From Silvimonas terrae (GTDB lineage: Bacteria > Pseudomonadota > Gammaproteobacteria > Burkholderiales > Chitinibacteraceae): 64,000 nucleotides of DNA. The position numbers and the translations under genes were made by a program. The stretch spans positions 186,001 to 250,000 of the forward strand of contig NZ_JACHHN010000003.1 in assembly GCF_014202765.1 (NCBI RefSeq), given 5' to 3'. Numbering within the stretch: the first letter of the stretch is position 1; each line of letters starts with the position of its first letter. The notes beneath the pieces were generated by a model. That model saw nothing but the letters and a program-made list of their open reading frames with translations, ran no database searches and had not been told where the DNA came from. Of this stretch, positions 44,575 to 55,088 are shown piece by piece.

Positions 44575-45236
44575 GGTTCGTTCCGGGGCGTGATGTGTGT
44601 CGCGCCCCAGGCCTGCGCCAGCGCCGCGCAACGCCCCAGCCGCAGCGCACCGGTTTCAAAATCAACAACGTGGATGCGCTGGGCATGCGGCGGGCACACC
44701 GGATGCTCGGACGTTCTGCCGTCGGTGAGCACCCATAAGTGGCGTTGCTGCGCCGGATACAAGCGTGCGGATTGCGCCAGCATCTCCGCCGCTTTACGCA
44801 TCCCCAGCGCAAATGGCGTACCGCCGCCACCGGCCAGAGGAGCCAGCCAGCGTTCATTCCACCAGCGCGGCACTGCCGGCCCAAAGCGGATATCCGCTGT
44901 ATTGCCGCCAAAGCAGATCAGCGCGGCGTGTGACCGTTGTTGTGCCGCCTGATCAAACATGGAGGCCAGCCAGCCCTTGGCGCGCGCCAGGCTGTCATCC
45001 CGCAACATGGATGAGGAGCAATCGAGCACAAAGCAATGCAACACGCCCGCCTGTGCCACTACGGGCCGATAGTGCAAATGCGCGGCCTGCAGCGCGGCCC
45101 GCCCTTTGGTGGCGAGCGTGCGCGGCCAGTGCAGGCGCGTGCCGGGCTCGCCCCAGCGCGCGCTCAGTGTGCCTTGACCTTGCCACCGGGCACCGCTGCG
45201 TTGGGCAGCGGCGGCTTTGCCACGATGGCTCAGGCT
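44565..45236 (-). CDS. chlD: ChlD-type vWA part of cobaltochelatase, expressed by -1 frameshift from chlI
   Basis: This frame (223 codons to the stop) contains an N-terminal basic linker ('[22 protein letters not shown]') and a von Willebrand A domain with MIDAS residues 'LDCSSSML' and 'TDGR'. Its conserved N-terminal part lies upstream of any ATG, GTG or TTG; the first such codon is a TTG at 45077, too late. The frame joins the chlI frame exactly at A AAA AAA G (45236-45242), so translation by -1 slippage gives a ~560-residue ChlI-ChlD protein. Its 3' end overlaps the convergent cobJ gene by 10 bp. Confidence 0.82.
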   Translation of the reverse strand, partial: SLSHRGKAAAAQRSGARWQGQGTLSARWGEPGTRLHWPRTLATKGRAALQAAHLHYRPVVAQAGVLHCFVLDCSSSMLRDDSLARAKGWLASMFDQAAQQRSHAALICFGGNTADIRFGPAVPRWWNERWLAPLAGGGGTPFALGMRKAAEMLAQSARLYPAQQRHLWVLTDGRTSEHPVCPPHAQRIHVVDFETGALRLGRCAALAQAWGATHITPRNEPQG

Positions 45237-46246
45237 TTTTTTGCGGCAAGCGGCAACACGCCCCGCACGGGCTTCAGCCCGGCCTGTTCCGGCGGCAGAT
45301 AGCCCCAGTCGCCCTCACTTTGCGCGGCCGTTTGTCCAGTGGTGGATGAGGTTTGTGGCAACTGGCCGGTTGCTGACGCCACGCTGCGGCGATGTTGCAA
45401 TACGGCGGGGGCCACCGCGTCGATATGCGCCACGGTAATCTGCGCGGCGTCCTGCAACGCCGCCAGCGCCCGGCCAGCGCGCAACATCACCAGATCGGCG
45501 CGCAGGCCATCCACTGCCGCATCAATACACAGGGCACTGACATGCTGGTGGACCGCGTCGTCAAACTCCAGTGCGGCAAGGCGCGTGCGCGCGGCGTGAA
45601 TCTGCTGGCTGAGCGCGTTTTGTTGTTCGGCGTAGTGGGCGCGGAACATGTCCGGGTCCAGTTCAAAAGCCAGCCGTTTCTTCACAATCTGCTGGCGGAT
45701 GGCCGGATCAAAACAATTTTGCAACTGCACCATCAGCCCAAAGCGGTCCAGCAATTGCGGGCGCAGCTCGCCCTCTTCCGGGTTCATGGTGCCGATCAGC
45801 GAAAACCGCGTGGCATGACTGTAAGAGATCCCATCCCGCTCAACCGTATTGATGCCACTGGCTGCGGCATCCAGCAGCGCGTCAACCAGCGCGTCCGGCA
45901 ACAGGTTGATTTCATCCACGTACAACACGCCCTGGTGCGCCTGCGCCAGCAAGCCGGGCGAGAACCGTGCCTCGCCCTCCTGCAGCGCCGCGTTGATGTC
46001 CAATGAGCCGGTGACCCGGTCCTCAGAGGCGGCCAGTGGCAAGGTCACCAGACGGCCTTCCGGCAACAGTTCAGCCAGCGCGCGTGCTGCGGTCGACTTG
46101 GCGGTGCCGCGCGGGCCACTGACCAGCACGCCGCCAATACCGGGGTCTATCGCCGCCAGCAATAGCGCTTGTTGCAGTTCTGGCTGACCCACCAGGGCCG
46201 CAAACGGGTAAGCACTTTGGGGGTGTGCGGGGATCGGAGCAATCAT
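45230..46246 (-). CDS. chlI: Magnesium-chelatase-like AAA ATPase (ChlI), cobaltochelatase small subunit
   Basis: This 338-residue AAA+ ATPase has Walker A '[14 protein letters not shown]', Walker B '[11 protein letters not shown]', sensor '[24 protein letters not shown]', and the helical lid. With the vWA part and CobN it forms an ATP-driven cobaltochelatase. ATG 46246 overlaps the cobN stop. The 0-frame ends 'LPLAAKKA' right after the slippery run of seven A, giving the short product; -1 slippage gives the long product. Confidence 0.93.
   Translation of the reverse strand: MIAPIPAHPQSAYPFAALVGQPELQQALLLAAIDPGIGGVLVSGPRGTAKSTAARALAELLPEGRLVTLPLAASEDRVTGSLDINAALQEGEARFSPGLLAQAHQGVLYVDEINLLPDALVDALLDAAASGINTVERDGISYSHATRFSLIGTMNPEEGELRPQLLDRFGLMVQLQNCFDPAIRQQIVKKRLAFELDPDMFRAHYAEQQNALSQQIHAARTRLAALEFDDAVHQHVSALCIDAAVDGLRADLVMLRAGRALAALQDAAQITVAHIDAVAPAVLQHRRSVASATGQLPQTSSTTGQTAAQSEGDWGYLPPEQAGLKPVRGVLPLAAKKA
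45236..45242 (-). promoter_or_regulatory. Programmed -1 ribosomal frameshift site (A AAA AAA)
   Basis: On the minus strand the chlI frame reads GCA AAA AAA GCC TGA. A -1 slip continues as AGC CTG AGC CAT and enters the conserved vWA frame. The heptamer fits the X XXY YYZ rule, and the 0-frame stop follows two codons later. Frameshifting of this kind has been reported for chlD-type genes of cobaltochelatase operons. Confidence 0.75.
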
Positions 46247-49200
46247 CAAGGGTTCCCTTCCAGAGACTGTTCGGCAGAGAGCAAGTGTTGCTCCACCTGC
46301 GCCCGATAAGGGCCGGGTTGCTGCCACAGGCCACGCTGCATGGCTTCCAGCAGGCGCTCGCACATGCCATGCAGGGCATGCGGATTATGTTGCTGCAAAA
46401 AGTCGCGCGTGGCGGGGTCATTCAGATAAGCGTCGGTGACGAGGGCGTATTGGTAGTCCGCCACCACCCGCGCTGTCGCGTCGTAACCGTAGAGATAATC
46501 CACGGTGGCGGCAATCTCGGCGGCGCCCTTGTAACCGTGCCGTTTCACGCCGTCCAGCCATTTGGGGTTGACCACGCGGGCGCGGATCACGCGGGCAATT
46601 TCTTCATGCAGCGTGCGGATTTGCGGCGCCGCCGGATTGCTGTGGTCGCCATGGTAAAGCGCCGGTTGCTGGCCGGACAAATGCCGCACCGCCGCCGTCA
46701 TGCCGCCCTGAAACTGGTAGTAGTCGTTGGAGTCCAGCACGTCATGCTCGCGGCTATCCTGGTTTTGCAGCACCACGTCGATGGCTTGCAAGCGCTGGCC
46801 AAAGGTGTCGGCCGCCGCTTCGCCCGCCGCATTTTGCGCATAGGCATAACCGCCCCAGCGCTGATAGGCATTGGCGAGATCGGCATCGGTTTGCCACTGG
46901 CGCAGGTCGATCATCTCTTGCAGGCCCGCACCATAGCTACCGGGTCGGGCGCCAAAGACTCGCCAACCCGCACGGCGGCGTGCTTCATCGGCCGCCACGC
47001 CCTGGGTTTGCAGGGCGTGACGCTCGGCCAGAATGCGCGCGCGGATGGGGTTGAGGTCGGCCGGTTCATCCAGTTCTGCCACGCCTTGCACGGCAGCATC
47101 AAACAGGTGGATCAGATTGGCAAAGGCATCGCGAAAAAAGCCGGACACCCGCAGCGTGACGTCAATGCGCGGCCGGTCAAACACGCTGATCGGCAGGATT
47201 TCAAAGTCGGTGACACGATGACTGCCATGCGCCCATTTGGGCCGCACGCCCAACAGCGCCAGCGCCTGGGCAATGTCCTCGCCGCCAGTGCGCATGGTCG
47301 CCGTGCCCCATACCGACAAGCCCACCGCACGCGGGTAATCGCCATGGTCTTGCAAGTGGCGCTCAAGCAACTGGTTGGCCGATTTATTCCCCAGCGCCCA
47401 CGCCGCTTGCGTAGGCACGGCACGGGTGTCGACCGCGTAGAAATTGCGCCCGGTGGGCAAGACATCCGGCCGGCCACGCGTGGGCGAACCACTGGGGCCT
47501 GGCGGCACAAAGCGGCCGGCCAGACCCGCCAACAGATGATGAAGTTCTTGCGGGCCGCAGGCATCCAGCGGCGGCAAGATAGCCTGCTGCACCCGCGTCA
47601 GTACAGCGCTGCTTTGCGGGCCAATGCGGGTCCTGGGCATGCCGAATTCACACAGTTCATCCAGCAGCGCGCTGGCCAGCAGTTCCAGCCGTTCCCGCGT
47701 GTCACCGGCGTGCCGCCACGGGCTGTCGTCCAGCGCTTGCAACGGGGCCGGGCGCGGGCCAGTCCAGGGGGCGGACCAGTCTGCTTGCAGCGGGTCAAAC
47801 TCATCCCCCAGCGCCAGGTCATGTGCCAGCGCGGCAATCAGACCGGCGTTGCCGTCTTTGCCATCCGCCACGGCAAACCGGGCCAGCGCTTGCAAAGTGT
47901 CGCGCCGCTGGCGGTGTTGTGGGGAACGGCCAAAGATATGCAGACCGTCTCTGATCTGCGCTTCTTTGAGTTCGCATAGCCAGGCGTCCACCCGCGTCAG
48001 CAGTGCATCTTCATCCGCGCCGGGCGCAGCCATGCTGAGTTCTTCATGCAGCTTGTTTTGCCGGATGGCGTGCAAAATGGTTTTGCGCAACAACTGGGCG
48101 CGACGCGGATCGACGGAGAGCGCTTCGTAGTATTCGTCCACCTGGCGTTCCAGGTCTTGCAGCGGGCCGTAGTTCTCCGCACGGGTCAGCGGTGGCATCA
48201 GGTGATCGATAATCACCGCCTGGGCGCGCCGCTTGGCCTGGCAGCCCTCGCCCGGATCATTGACGATAAACGGGTATAGATGCGGCAACGGCCCCAAGAT
48301 CAGATCAGGCCAGCAAGTTGCAGCCAAGGCCACGCTCTTGCCCGGCAGCCACTCCAGATTGCCGTGTTTGCCCAAATGGATGACCGCGTCGATCCCCCAG
48401 CTTTGCCGCAGCCAGAAATAGAACGCCAGATAGGCATGCGGCGGGATCAGCTCGGCATCGTGGTAACTGGCGTAGTCATTGTCACCGCGGGAGCGTGACG
48501 GCTGAATGCCGACAAACACATGTCCACAGCGCCAGCCGGCAATCATGAAACGGCCCTGGCGCACGGTGGGATCGGCCTCGGGCGCGCCCCAGCGTTCTTC
48601 CAGCGCAGTGCGGATTTCTGCCGGCAGTTGCGCCAGTTGCGTCAGGTAATCGGCCAGCGCGTAGCTTTGCAGCGCGGGCCGCACGCTGCGGGTGGCGGGG
48701 TCGTTGGTGATGCCTTGCGTTAACAGGCCGATCAGCGCATCACCGTCTTGCGGCACATCGCCAACCTCATAGCCTTGGTCGGCCAGCGCCTGCAAGACCA
48801 CCAGGGCTGACGCCGGGGTATCCAGCCCCACGCCGTTGCCAATGCGGCCTTCGCTCATGGGGTAATTGGCCAGGATCAGCGCCAGTTTCTTTTGTGCGTT
48901 GGGCAGCGTGCGCAAACGGCACCAGCGGCGGGTCAGCGCCACCACAAAATCAATGCGCTCCAGATCAGGCTGGTATTGCACTACGTCTACTTGCGTGTGC
49001 GGGCAGTGGTAAGACAAACCTTTAAAGCTGACGGCGCGGGTGATGATGCGGCCATCGACCTCCGGCAGGGCGATATGCATGGCGATATCGCGGCTGTTCA
49101 GGCCGTGGTTGTCGGCCAGCCAGGCTTCACGGTTGCTGCCAGAAAGGATCACCTGCAATACGGGTGCGTCCCCAAACAGGTCCAGCGGTTCAGCGTCGTC

Positions 49201-50025
49201 CAGCGCACTCGCCGCAAACGCCGTGGTATTGAGCACCACCGCCACGCCGTGCTCTGCGCACAGTTGGCGCAAGACGTCCTGGCTGAACGCGTCTTTCAAC
49301 GAGGTCACCGCAATCGGCAGCGGGTTCAGACCAGCGCGTTCCAGCGCGGTAATCAGCGCGTCAAACACCAGGGTGTTGGCCGCTTGCAAATGCGCTTTGT
49401 AAAACAGGATGGCGACGACCGGTGCGCCAGGCTGCCAGCGTGTTTGCCAGTCTGCCGCCGTGGCGTGGTGATGCTGCGGGTGGTAAATGGCGGCAGCCGG
49501 CAAGGCGCGGGGGAGTTCTGGCTCATGCCCCCAACCCAGCACATGAAAGGCAATGGCGCGCAGAAAAGCCTCGGCATTTTGCGCGCCGCCTTCGCGCAGG
49601 TAACGCCACAATTGCTGGCACAGTGCAGGGCTCACCGTGCTTTTGGCGGTCAGGTTGGGGTCTTCTTGCAGATCGCCAGAAAACATCGCCAGCGCCTGGT
49701 CCTTGCGTTGGGCCAGTTCGGTGACTTGTTCAATGCCGTATGGCCAGTAGCTCTCGCCCCCAAGGTGATCGACCACCACGGCTTTGGCATGCTGCAAGAT
49801 GTCATCAACGTAAAAATCGACCGACGCGGGCTGGCGCAAGAAGGTGACGTTCGCCAGCCGTACACTGGGGAAATCCGGCCCCAGCCGCGCCACGGCCCCG
49901 GCCAGTAGCGCCAGCGTGGTATCTGCCGAGCTGAGCACCACAATGTCTGCCGGCGCTTGCTCAATGCGGATGACGCCTGCACTGTCATCAACAAACCCGC
50001 CCGGCGTGGTGCGCAACAAATGCAT
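46246..50025 (-). CDS. cobN: Cobaltochelatase large subunit
   Basis: This 1259-residue protein belongs to the CobN/BchH family and inserts cobalt into hydrogenobyrinic acid a,c-diamide. Typical blocks: '[22 protein letters not shown]', '[35 protein letters not shown]', '[21 protein letters not shown]', '[32 protein letters not shown]', and '[20 protein letters not shown]'. ATG 50025 lies 4 bp after cobW, so cobW-cobN-chlI/chlD is one operon. Confidence 0.96.
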   Translation of the reverse strand: MHLLRTTPGGFVDDSAGVIRIEQAPADIVVLSSADTTLALLAGAVARLGPDFPSVRLANVTFLRQPASVDFYVDDILQHAKAVVVDHLGGESYWPYGIEQVTELAQRKDQALAMFSGDLQEDPNLTAKSTVSPALCQQLWRYLREGGAQNAEAFLRAIAFHVLGWGHEPELPRALPAAAIYHPQHHHATAADWQTRWQPGAPVVAILFYKAHLQAANTLVFDALITALERAGLNPLPIAVTSLKDAFSQDVLRQLCAEHGVAVVLNTTAFAASALDDAEPLDLFGDAPVLQVILSGSNREAWLADNHGLNSRDIAMHIALPEVDGRIITRAVSFKGLSYHCPHTQVDVVQYQPDLERIDFVVALTRRWCRLRTLPNAQKKLALILANYPMSEGRIGNGVGLDTPASALVVLQALADQGYEVGDVPQDGDALIGLLTQGITNDPATRSVRPALQSYALADYLTQLAQLPAEIRTALEERWGAPEADPTVRQGRFMIAGWRCGHVFVGIQPSRSRGDNDYASYHDAELIPPHAYLAFYFWLRQSWGIDAVIHLGKHGNLEWLPGKSVALAATCWPDLILGPLPHLYPFIVNDPGEGCQAKRRAQAVIIDHLMPPLTRAENYGPLQDLERQVDEYYEALSVDPRRAQLLRKTILHAIRQNKLHEELSMAAPGADEDALLTRVDAWLCELKEAQIRDGLHIFGRSPQHRQRRDTLQALARFAVADGKDGNAGLIAALAHDLALGDEFDPLQADWSAPWTGPRPAPLQALDDSPWRHAGDTRERLELLASALLDELCEFGMPRTRIGPQSSAVLTRVQQAILPPLDACGPQELHHLLAGLAGRFVPPGPSGSPTRGRPDVLPTGRNFYAVDTRAVPTQAAWALGNKSANQLLERHLQDHGDYPRAVGLSVWGTATMRTGGEDIAQALALLGVRPKWAHGSHRVTDFEILPISVFDRPRIDVTLRVSGFFRDAFANLIHLFDAAVQGVAELDEPADLNPIRARILAERHALQTQGVAADEARRRAGWRVFGARPGSYGAGLQEMIDLRQWQTDADLANAYQRWGGYAYAQNAAGEAAADTFGQRLQAIDVVLQNQDSREHDVLDSNDYYQFQGGMTAAVRHLSGQQPALYHGDHSNPAAPQIRTLHEEIARVIRARVVNPKWLDGVKRHGYKGAAEIAATVDYLYGYDATARVVADYQYALVTDAYLNDPATRDFLQQHNPHALHGMCERLLEAMQRGLWQQPGPYRAQVEQHLLSAEQSLEGNP

Positions 50026-50029
50026 GCGG

Positions 50030-51103
50030 TCAGGCCGGTTGGGCGGTTTGCGCCAGCGCGGCGGTAAAGGCTTGCTGCAAAGCGGCCTGATCCAGATCGG
50101 CCCCAATCAGTACAAAGCGGCTGTCTGCGGCGTCTGTGGCAACCCAGCGGCGGTCAAAGTAGCTGTCAAAGCGCGTGCCGACGCCCTGGATCACCAGGCG
50201 CATGGCCGCATCCGGCAGCCGCGCAAAACCCTTCACGCGGTAGATATCATGGGCCTCTACCAGGGTGCGTAGCGCGGCAATGGTGGCTTCACGGTTGGTG
50301 ACCTGGGCATGCACCACCACCGAATCGAAATCATCGTGGTGATGGTCCGGATCATCGGCCGAGCCATGATGACCGTGGCGCTGGTCAATGCCTTCTTCCG
50401 ATGCAGCCTCCAGCCCCAGCAGCGTGGCCAGATCAAGCTGACCGTTTTGTGCGCGGACAATCTTTACGTGCGCCGGAATATCTTCACGGATGGTGTCTTC
50501 CACCGCCGCGATATGCGCCGGGTTCAGTTGATCCATCTTGTTCAGGATCACCAGGTCCGCCGCCGAGAGTTGATCGGCAAACAGTTCGTGCAATGGGGAC
50601 TCATGATCCAGGTTCGAGTCTGCCTTGCGCTGCTCGTCCACCGCTTGCGGGTTTTCGGCAAACTGGCCGGCGGCGGTGGCCGGGCCATCGACCACGGTAA
50701 TCACGGCATCCACCGTAAAGCTGTTCTTGATGCTGGGCCAGTTGAACGCTTGAACCAGCGGTTTGGGCAGGGCCAGGCCGCTGGTCTCAATCAGAACGTG
50801 ATCAATGTCGTCCCGCCGTTCGTTCAATGCTTCCATGACCGGGTAGAACTCTTCTTGCACCGTGCAGCACAGGCAACCGTTGGCCAGTTCATAGAGCTGG
50901 CCCGCTGTCTCATTGCCGGCGTCATCGCAGCCAATGCCGCAGCCTTTGAGGATTTCGCCATCAATACCCAGTTCGCCAAACTCGTTGACGATCACGGCAA
51001 TGCGGCGGCCCTGGGCGTGTTGCAGGATGTGGCGCAGCAAGGTGGTTTTGCCACTACCAAGGAAACCGGTGATCACAGTGACCGGGATTTTGCGCATGTG
51101 CAT
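50030..51103 (-). CDS. cobW: CobW/COG0523 family GTPase (metallochaperone)
   Basis: This 357-residue GTPase has the P-loop 'ITGFLGSGKTTLLRHIL', the metal-binding 'GCLCCTV', the guanine motif 'ILNKMDQL' and a His-rich linker ('HGHHGSADDPDHHHDD') before the C-terminal CobW_C domain. CobW is thought to deliver cobalt to the chelatase; its position directly before cobN agrees. ATG 51103 follows GGAG. Confidence 0.94.
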   Translation of the reverse strand: MHMRKIPVTVITGFLGSGKTTLLRHILQHAQGRRIAVIVNEFGELGIDGEILKGCGIGCDDAGNETAGQLYELANGCLCCTVQEEFYPVMEALNERRDDIDHVLIETSGLALPKPLVQAFNWPSIKNSFTVDAVITVVDGPATAAGQFAENPQAVDEQRKADSNLDHESPLHELFADQLSAADLVILNKMDQLNPAHIAAVEDTIREDIPAHVKIVRAQNGQLDLATLLGLEAASEEGIDQRHGHHGSADDPDHHHDDFDSVVVHAQVTNREATIAALRTLVEAHDIYRVKGFARLPDAAMRLVIQGVGTRFDSYFDRRWVATDAADSRFVLIGADLDQAALQQAFTAALAQTAQPA

Positions 51104-51249
51104 GAAGAGGGCTCCGGGGGCGTTGACACGAGCGCGTGACGCGCCGTTTTATGGGCTTGCGGGTGTCGGTTGAATATTCCGTTATCATTGTACCAGCGCC
51201 CCACGCGGCCAGAACGTTTGCGCTGGCCTGCAAACCCATCCTTTTTTTC

Positions 51250-51663
51250 ATGACCCGCATCGCCCCATACATGACGCCTCAACTTGCGCTGGGTATTGGC
51301 TGTCGCCAGAACAGCACCGCAGCAGAGATTACCGCTGCGGTCACCGCTGCCTTGGGCGAGCGCAGACTGGCTGAGGTGCGCAGGGTCGCCACCATTGCCG
51401 CACGGGCCAATGCACCGGGCCTGAGCACCTTCTGCCAGCAGCAGGCTTTACCGCTGCAGACCTTCAGCGCTGCAGAGATCAACGCCTTGCCGCAAAGCTG
51501 GCCGCCCTCCGCCTTCGTCATGGCACAACTGGGGGTGACCGGCGTGTGTGAGCCCTGCGCCTTGCTCGCCGCAGCCGGGGGGCCGTTGCTGGTTTCCAAA
51601 TTCATACTGGATGGCGTGACCGTCGCCATCGCCGCTTTTCAGGACCTATCAAATGAAAACTGA
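51250..51663 (+). CDS. cobE: CobE / CbiG C-terminal-like protein
   Basis: This ~137-residue protein matches the CbiG C-terminal/CobE family ('PQLALGIGCRQNSTAAEITAAVTAAL', 'RVATIAARANAPGLSTFCQQQALPLQTFSAAEIN', 'VCEPCALLAAAGGPLLVSKF'). CobE is needed in the aerobic route, with proposed corrin-intermediate binding. The start is uncertain: ATG 51250 or ATG 51271, neither with a clear ribosome site. It is divergent from cobW and overlaps cobO by 11 bp. Confidence 0.88.
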   Translation: MTRIAPYMTPQLALGIGCRQNSTAAEITAAVTAALGERRLAEVRRVATIAARANAPGLSTFCQQQALPLQTFSAAEINALPQSWPPSAFVMAQLGVTGVCEPCALLAAAGGPLLVSKFILDGVTVAIAAFQDLSNEN

Positions 51664-52255
51664 TCCCGCCGCGCACCAGCGCATGACCGAGCGCCGCCAG
51701 GCCGGTTACGAGAAAAAACAGGCCGCCGCCACCCAGGAAAAAGGCCTGCTGATGGTGAATACCGGCACCGGCAAGGGTAAATCCACCGCCGCCTTTGGCA
51801 TGGCGGTGCGCACACTGGGCCACGGCTTGCGTCTGGGCGTGGTGCAGTTCATCAAGGGCGCACTGCACACGGCAGAGCGGGATTTCCTGGGTGCAGTCGC
51901 CCAGTGCGATTTTGTGACCATGGGCGATGGTTATACCTGGAACACGCAAAACCGCGACGCCGACATCGCCACCGCCCGCAAAGGCTGGGATGAAGCGCGC
52001 CGGATGATTGAAAGCGGCGAGTATCACATGGTGATCCTGGATGAACTGAACACGGTGCTGAAATACGAATACCTGCCGCTGGACGAGGTGCTGGCCGTGT
52101 TCGCCGCCCGCCCGGACATGCTGCACGTGGTGGTCACGGGTCGCCACGCGCCAGAGGCGCTGATTGAAGCGGCAGACCTGGTCACCGAAATGACCCTGGT
52201 CAAACACCCCTACCGCGAACAAGGCGTGAAAGCGCAACGCGGCGTCGAGTTTTGA
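51653..52255 (+). CDS. cobO: Cob(I)yrinic acid a,c-diamide adenosyltransferase
   Basis: This 200-residue CobA/CobO/BtuR-type protein has the P-loop 'NTGTGKGKSTAAFGMAVRTLGHG', 'VQFIKGALHTAERDFL', 'DMVILDELN'-type 'HMVILDELNTVLKYEYL' and 'VTGRHAPEALIEAADLVTEM'. It adds the upper adenosyl ligand. It overlaps cobB by 4 bp. Confidence 0.96.
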   Translation: MKTDPAAHQRMTERRQAGYEKKQAAATQEKGLLMVNTGTGKGKSTAAFGMAVRTLGHGLRLGVVQFIKGALHTAERDFLGAVAQCDFVTMGDGYTWNTQNRDADIATARKGWDEARRMIESGEYHMVILDELNTVLKYEYLPLDEVLAVFAARPDMLHVVVTGRHAPEALIEAADLVTEMTLVKHPYREQGVKAQRGVEF

Positions 52256-53565
52256 GTGCCCAAGCCATGCCACACTGCCCCGCGCTGCTGATCAGCGCGC
52301 CTGCTTCCGGCGCTGGCAAAACCACCATTACCGCAGGCCTGGCGCGTTACCACCGCCGCAATGGCCTGCGCGTGCGCGTGTTCAAGACCGGCCCGGATTT
52401 TCTGGACCCCAAACTGCTGGCACGCGCCAGCGGGGCGCCGGTATACAACCTGGACCTGGGCATGGTGGGCGCAGACGGCTGCAAAGCCTTGCTGGCGCAG
52501 GCCGCCAAAGAGGCCGACCTGATCCTGATTGAAGGGGTGATGGGTTTGTTTGATGGCACCCCCAGCAGCGCCGATCTGGCACAGGCGCTGGGAGTGCCGG
52601 TGCTGGCGGTCATCAGCGGCAAATCCATGGCACAGACTTTTGCTGCGGTGGCGTTTGGCCTGGCGCGGTTCCGGCCGGGGCTGCCGTTTTATGGGGTACT
52701 GGCTAATCACGTGGCCTCTGCGCGGCATGCAGAACTATTGCAGCAAGCGCTACCGGCAGATATTCCCTGGCTGGGGCATATTGCCACGGGGGTGGACATG
52801 GCCTTGCCGGAGCGTCACCTGGGTTTGCAGCAGCCCGAAGACATTGCCGATCTGGATGCCCGGCTGGACCTGGCGGCGGACATTATCGGCACCACCGCGC
52901 TTGCCCAGTTACCACCGTCGGTTGCATTTGCCGAGGTATCCACGCCAGCAATCCCGCGTCTGCTGGCTGGTCAACGCATTGCCATTGCGCGGGATGAAGC
53001 TTTCTCTTTTATCTACCCGGCCAACCTGGATTTGCTGGAACACCTGGGCGCGGAACTGGTGTTTTTTTCCCCGCTGGCCGATGAGCCCGTGCCGGCGGAT
53101 TGTGATGCCGCCTATTTACCCGGCGGCTATCCGGAGTTGCACGCGCCACAACTGGCACGCAACACCCGCAGCAGCGACAGCCTGCGCAACCATGTTGAGC
53201 ACGGCAAACCGCTGGTGGCGGAATGCGGCGGCATGTTGTACCTGACGGAAAGCATTACCCAGACCGATGGCCGCCGCACGGCGCAGCCGGGGCTGCTACC
53301 TGGCGCCGCGCAAATGCAAAAGCGCTTTGCGGCTCTGGGCATGCAAGCGCTGACGACGGCGCAAGGCACGGTACGCGGACACACCTTTCATTATTCGACG
53401 CTGACCACGCCACTAATCCCGATGGCCCAGGCCCAACATGCCGATACGGGCAAAAGCGGGGAAGCCTGGTATCAGCATGGCCCCATCACCGCCACCTATA
53501 TGCATGCCTACTGGCCGTCCTGCCCGGCGTTTGCCGCTGCGCTGTTTCTGGGCAAGGCGTTCTGA
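52252..53565 (+). CDS. cobB: Hydrogenobyrinic/cobyrinic acid a,c-diamide synthase
   Basis: This 437-residue glutamine amidotransferase has an N-terminal ATP-binding domain ('PALLISAPASGAGKTTITAGLARYH', 'LILIEGVMGLFDG') and a C-terminal triad-type amidotransferase domain ('AYLPGGYPELHA', 'VAECGGMLYLTESI' with nucleophile Cys). The start is either TTG 52252 (TTGA overlap with cobO) or ATG 52267. It converges on cobQ with only 3 bp between stops. Confidence 0.95.
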   Translation: MSAQAMPHCPALLISAPASGAGKTTITAGLARYHRRNGLRVRVFKTGPDFLDPKLLARASGAPVYNLDLGMVGADGCKALLAQAAKEADLILIEGVMGLFDGTPSSADLAQALGVPVLAVISGKSMAQTFAAVAFGLARFRPGLPFYGVLANHVASARHAELLQQALPADIPWLGHIATGVDMALPERHLGLQQPEDIADLDARLDLAADIIGTTALAQLPPSVAFAEVSTPAIPRLLAGQRIAIARDEAFSFIYPANLDLLEHLGAELVFFSPLADEPVPADCDAAYLPGGYPELHAPQLARNTRSSDSLRNHVEHGKPLVAECGGMLYLTESITQTDGRRTAQPGLLPGAAQMQKRFAALGMQALTTAQGTVRGHTFHYSTLTTPLIPMAQAQHADTGKSGEAWYQHGPITATYMHAYWPSCPAFAAALFLGKAF

Positions 53566-53568
53566 GCC

Positions 53569-55023
53569 TCAGCCCATGATCTGCCAGATGGCGTCCAGGT
53601 CCACACTGGCGGCCACGGCATCGGCCAGTTTGTTGATGGAGTCCTCGCGCCGCGCATCGTGATCAATGCGCTCGGCCCCGCTCAGGCCCGCCCACTGCAA
53701 CAAGGCAGCGCAGGCGTCCGGCGCATCAAACAGGCCATGCAGATACGTCGCCATGATCTGGCCATCTGCAGAGAGCGCGCCTTCTGGCCGCTCGCCCAGC
53801 CACAGGGCAGGCTGATCCAGCGCCGGGCCGCGCGTTACGCCCATATGGATTTCATAACCGTGGACCGCAGCGTCGCCCGTTGCGAGCTTGCCGCTGACAT
53901 TGACCAATTGTTTTTCCGGTTCCAGCGTGGTGACGTAATCCAGCAAGCCCAGGCCGGGTGTGGATGGGGTGTCGCTTTCCAGGCCCAGCGGGTCCAGCAA
54001 GGTTTGCCCCAGCATCTGCATACCACCGCAAATACCCATCACCTTGCCCTGATAGCGCAGGTGGCGCAGCAGGTAATCATCCCAGCCATTGGCACGCAAC
54101 CACGCCAGATCACGCTGCACGCTTTTGCTACCCGGCAGGATGACCAGGTCCGCCGGCGGAATGGGTTCACCGGCCCGCACATAGCAAAAATCCACCTGCG
54201 GATGCGCGCGCAGCGGGTCAAAGTCGGTGTGGTTGGAGATACGCGGCAAAGCGGGCACCACCACGCGCAAGGCGTTGGCCTGGGTAGCCACGCTGCGGCG
54301 GGCGGCAGGCAGCATGTCTTCCCCATCCAGCCACAAGCCCGGCACAAACGGCACCACACCCAGCACACGCTTGCCGACCCGCTGCTCCACCCAGTCAATG
54401 CCCGGCTGGAGCAGCGTCACGTCCCCGCGAAACTTGTTGATGATGATGCCTTTGACGCGCTGGCGTTCCGGCTCGGACAAACACGCCAGCGTGCCGATGA
54501 TCTGGGCAAACACGCCGCCCCGGTCAATGTCCGCCACCAGAATCACCGGGCAATCTGCGGCCTCGGCAAAGCCCATATTGGCGATATCATTGGCCCGCAA
54601 ATTGACCTCGGCCGGGCTGCCGGCGCCTTCCACAATCACGGCATCCATACGCGCCTGCAACCGGCCAAACGAGGCCAGCACCGCCTTGAGCGCGGTGGGT
54701 TTGTAGTCGTGATATGCACGGGCGTTGTAGTTGCCAATGGCATGACCGTGGATAATGACCTGCGCGCCAATGTCGCTATTGGGCTTGAGCAGCACCGGAT
54801 TCATGTCGATTTCCGGCGCAATCCCCGCTGCCAGCGCCTGCCAGGCCTGGGCGCGACCGATTTCGCCGCCATCAACGGTGACGGCACTGTTCAGCGACAT
54901 ATTCTGCGGTTTGAATGGCGCCACGGTCAGACCCCGGCGCAAGGCAAGCCGGCACAAGGCGCCCACCAGCGTGCTTTTGCCAGAATCGGAACTCGTACCC
55001 TGAATCATCACTGCGCCAGCCAT
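53569..55023 (-). CDS. cobQ: Cobyric acid synthase
   Basis: This 484-residue enzyme amidates the b, d, e and g side chains. It shows '[23 protein letters not shown]', '[25 protein letters not shown]', '[10 protein letters not shown]'-type '[17 protein letters not shown]' and the amidotransferase block '[21 protein letters not shown]'. ATG 55023 is chosen because upstream codons lack support. It is divergent from cobD across a 65-bp gap. Confidence 0.96.
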   Translation of the reverse strand: MAGAVMIQGTSSDSGKSTLVGALCRLALRRGLTVAPFKPQNMSLNSAVTVDGGEIGRAQAWQALAAGIAPEIDMNPVLLKPNSDIGAQVIIHGHAIGNYNARAYHDYKPTALKAVLASFGRLQARMDAVIVEGAGSPAEVNLRANDIANMGFAEAADCPVILVADIDRGGVFAQIIGTLACLSEPERQRVKGIIINKFRGDVTLLQPGIDWVEQRVGKRVLGVVPFVPGLWLDGEDMLPAARRSVATQANALRVVVPALPRISNHTDFDPLRAHPQVDFCYVRAGEPIPPADLVILPGSKSVQRDLAWLRANGWDDYLLRHLRYQGKVMGICGGMQMLGQTLLDPLGLESDTPSTPGLGLLDYVTTLEPEKQLVNVSGKLATGDAAVHGYEIHMGVTRGPALDQPALWLGERPEGALSADGQIMATYLHGLFDAPDACAALLQWAGLSGAERIDHDARREDSINKLADAVAASVDLDAIWQIMG

Positions 55024-55088
55024 GGAGCCACCTTTGAGACGTGAAAACACGCGGCATTATGCCACCGGCCTGAAATTGCGAGCGCACC

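Noticed and set aside
46225-47979. Plus-strand open frame (~580 codons) opposite cobN, and a similar one at 53659-55044 opposite cobQ
   Set aside because: Both are antisense shadows of strongly conserved B12 genes, with H/R/Q-rich composition and no ribosome site.
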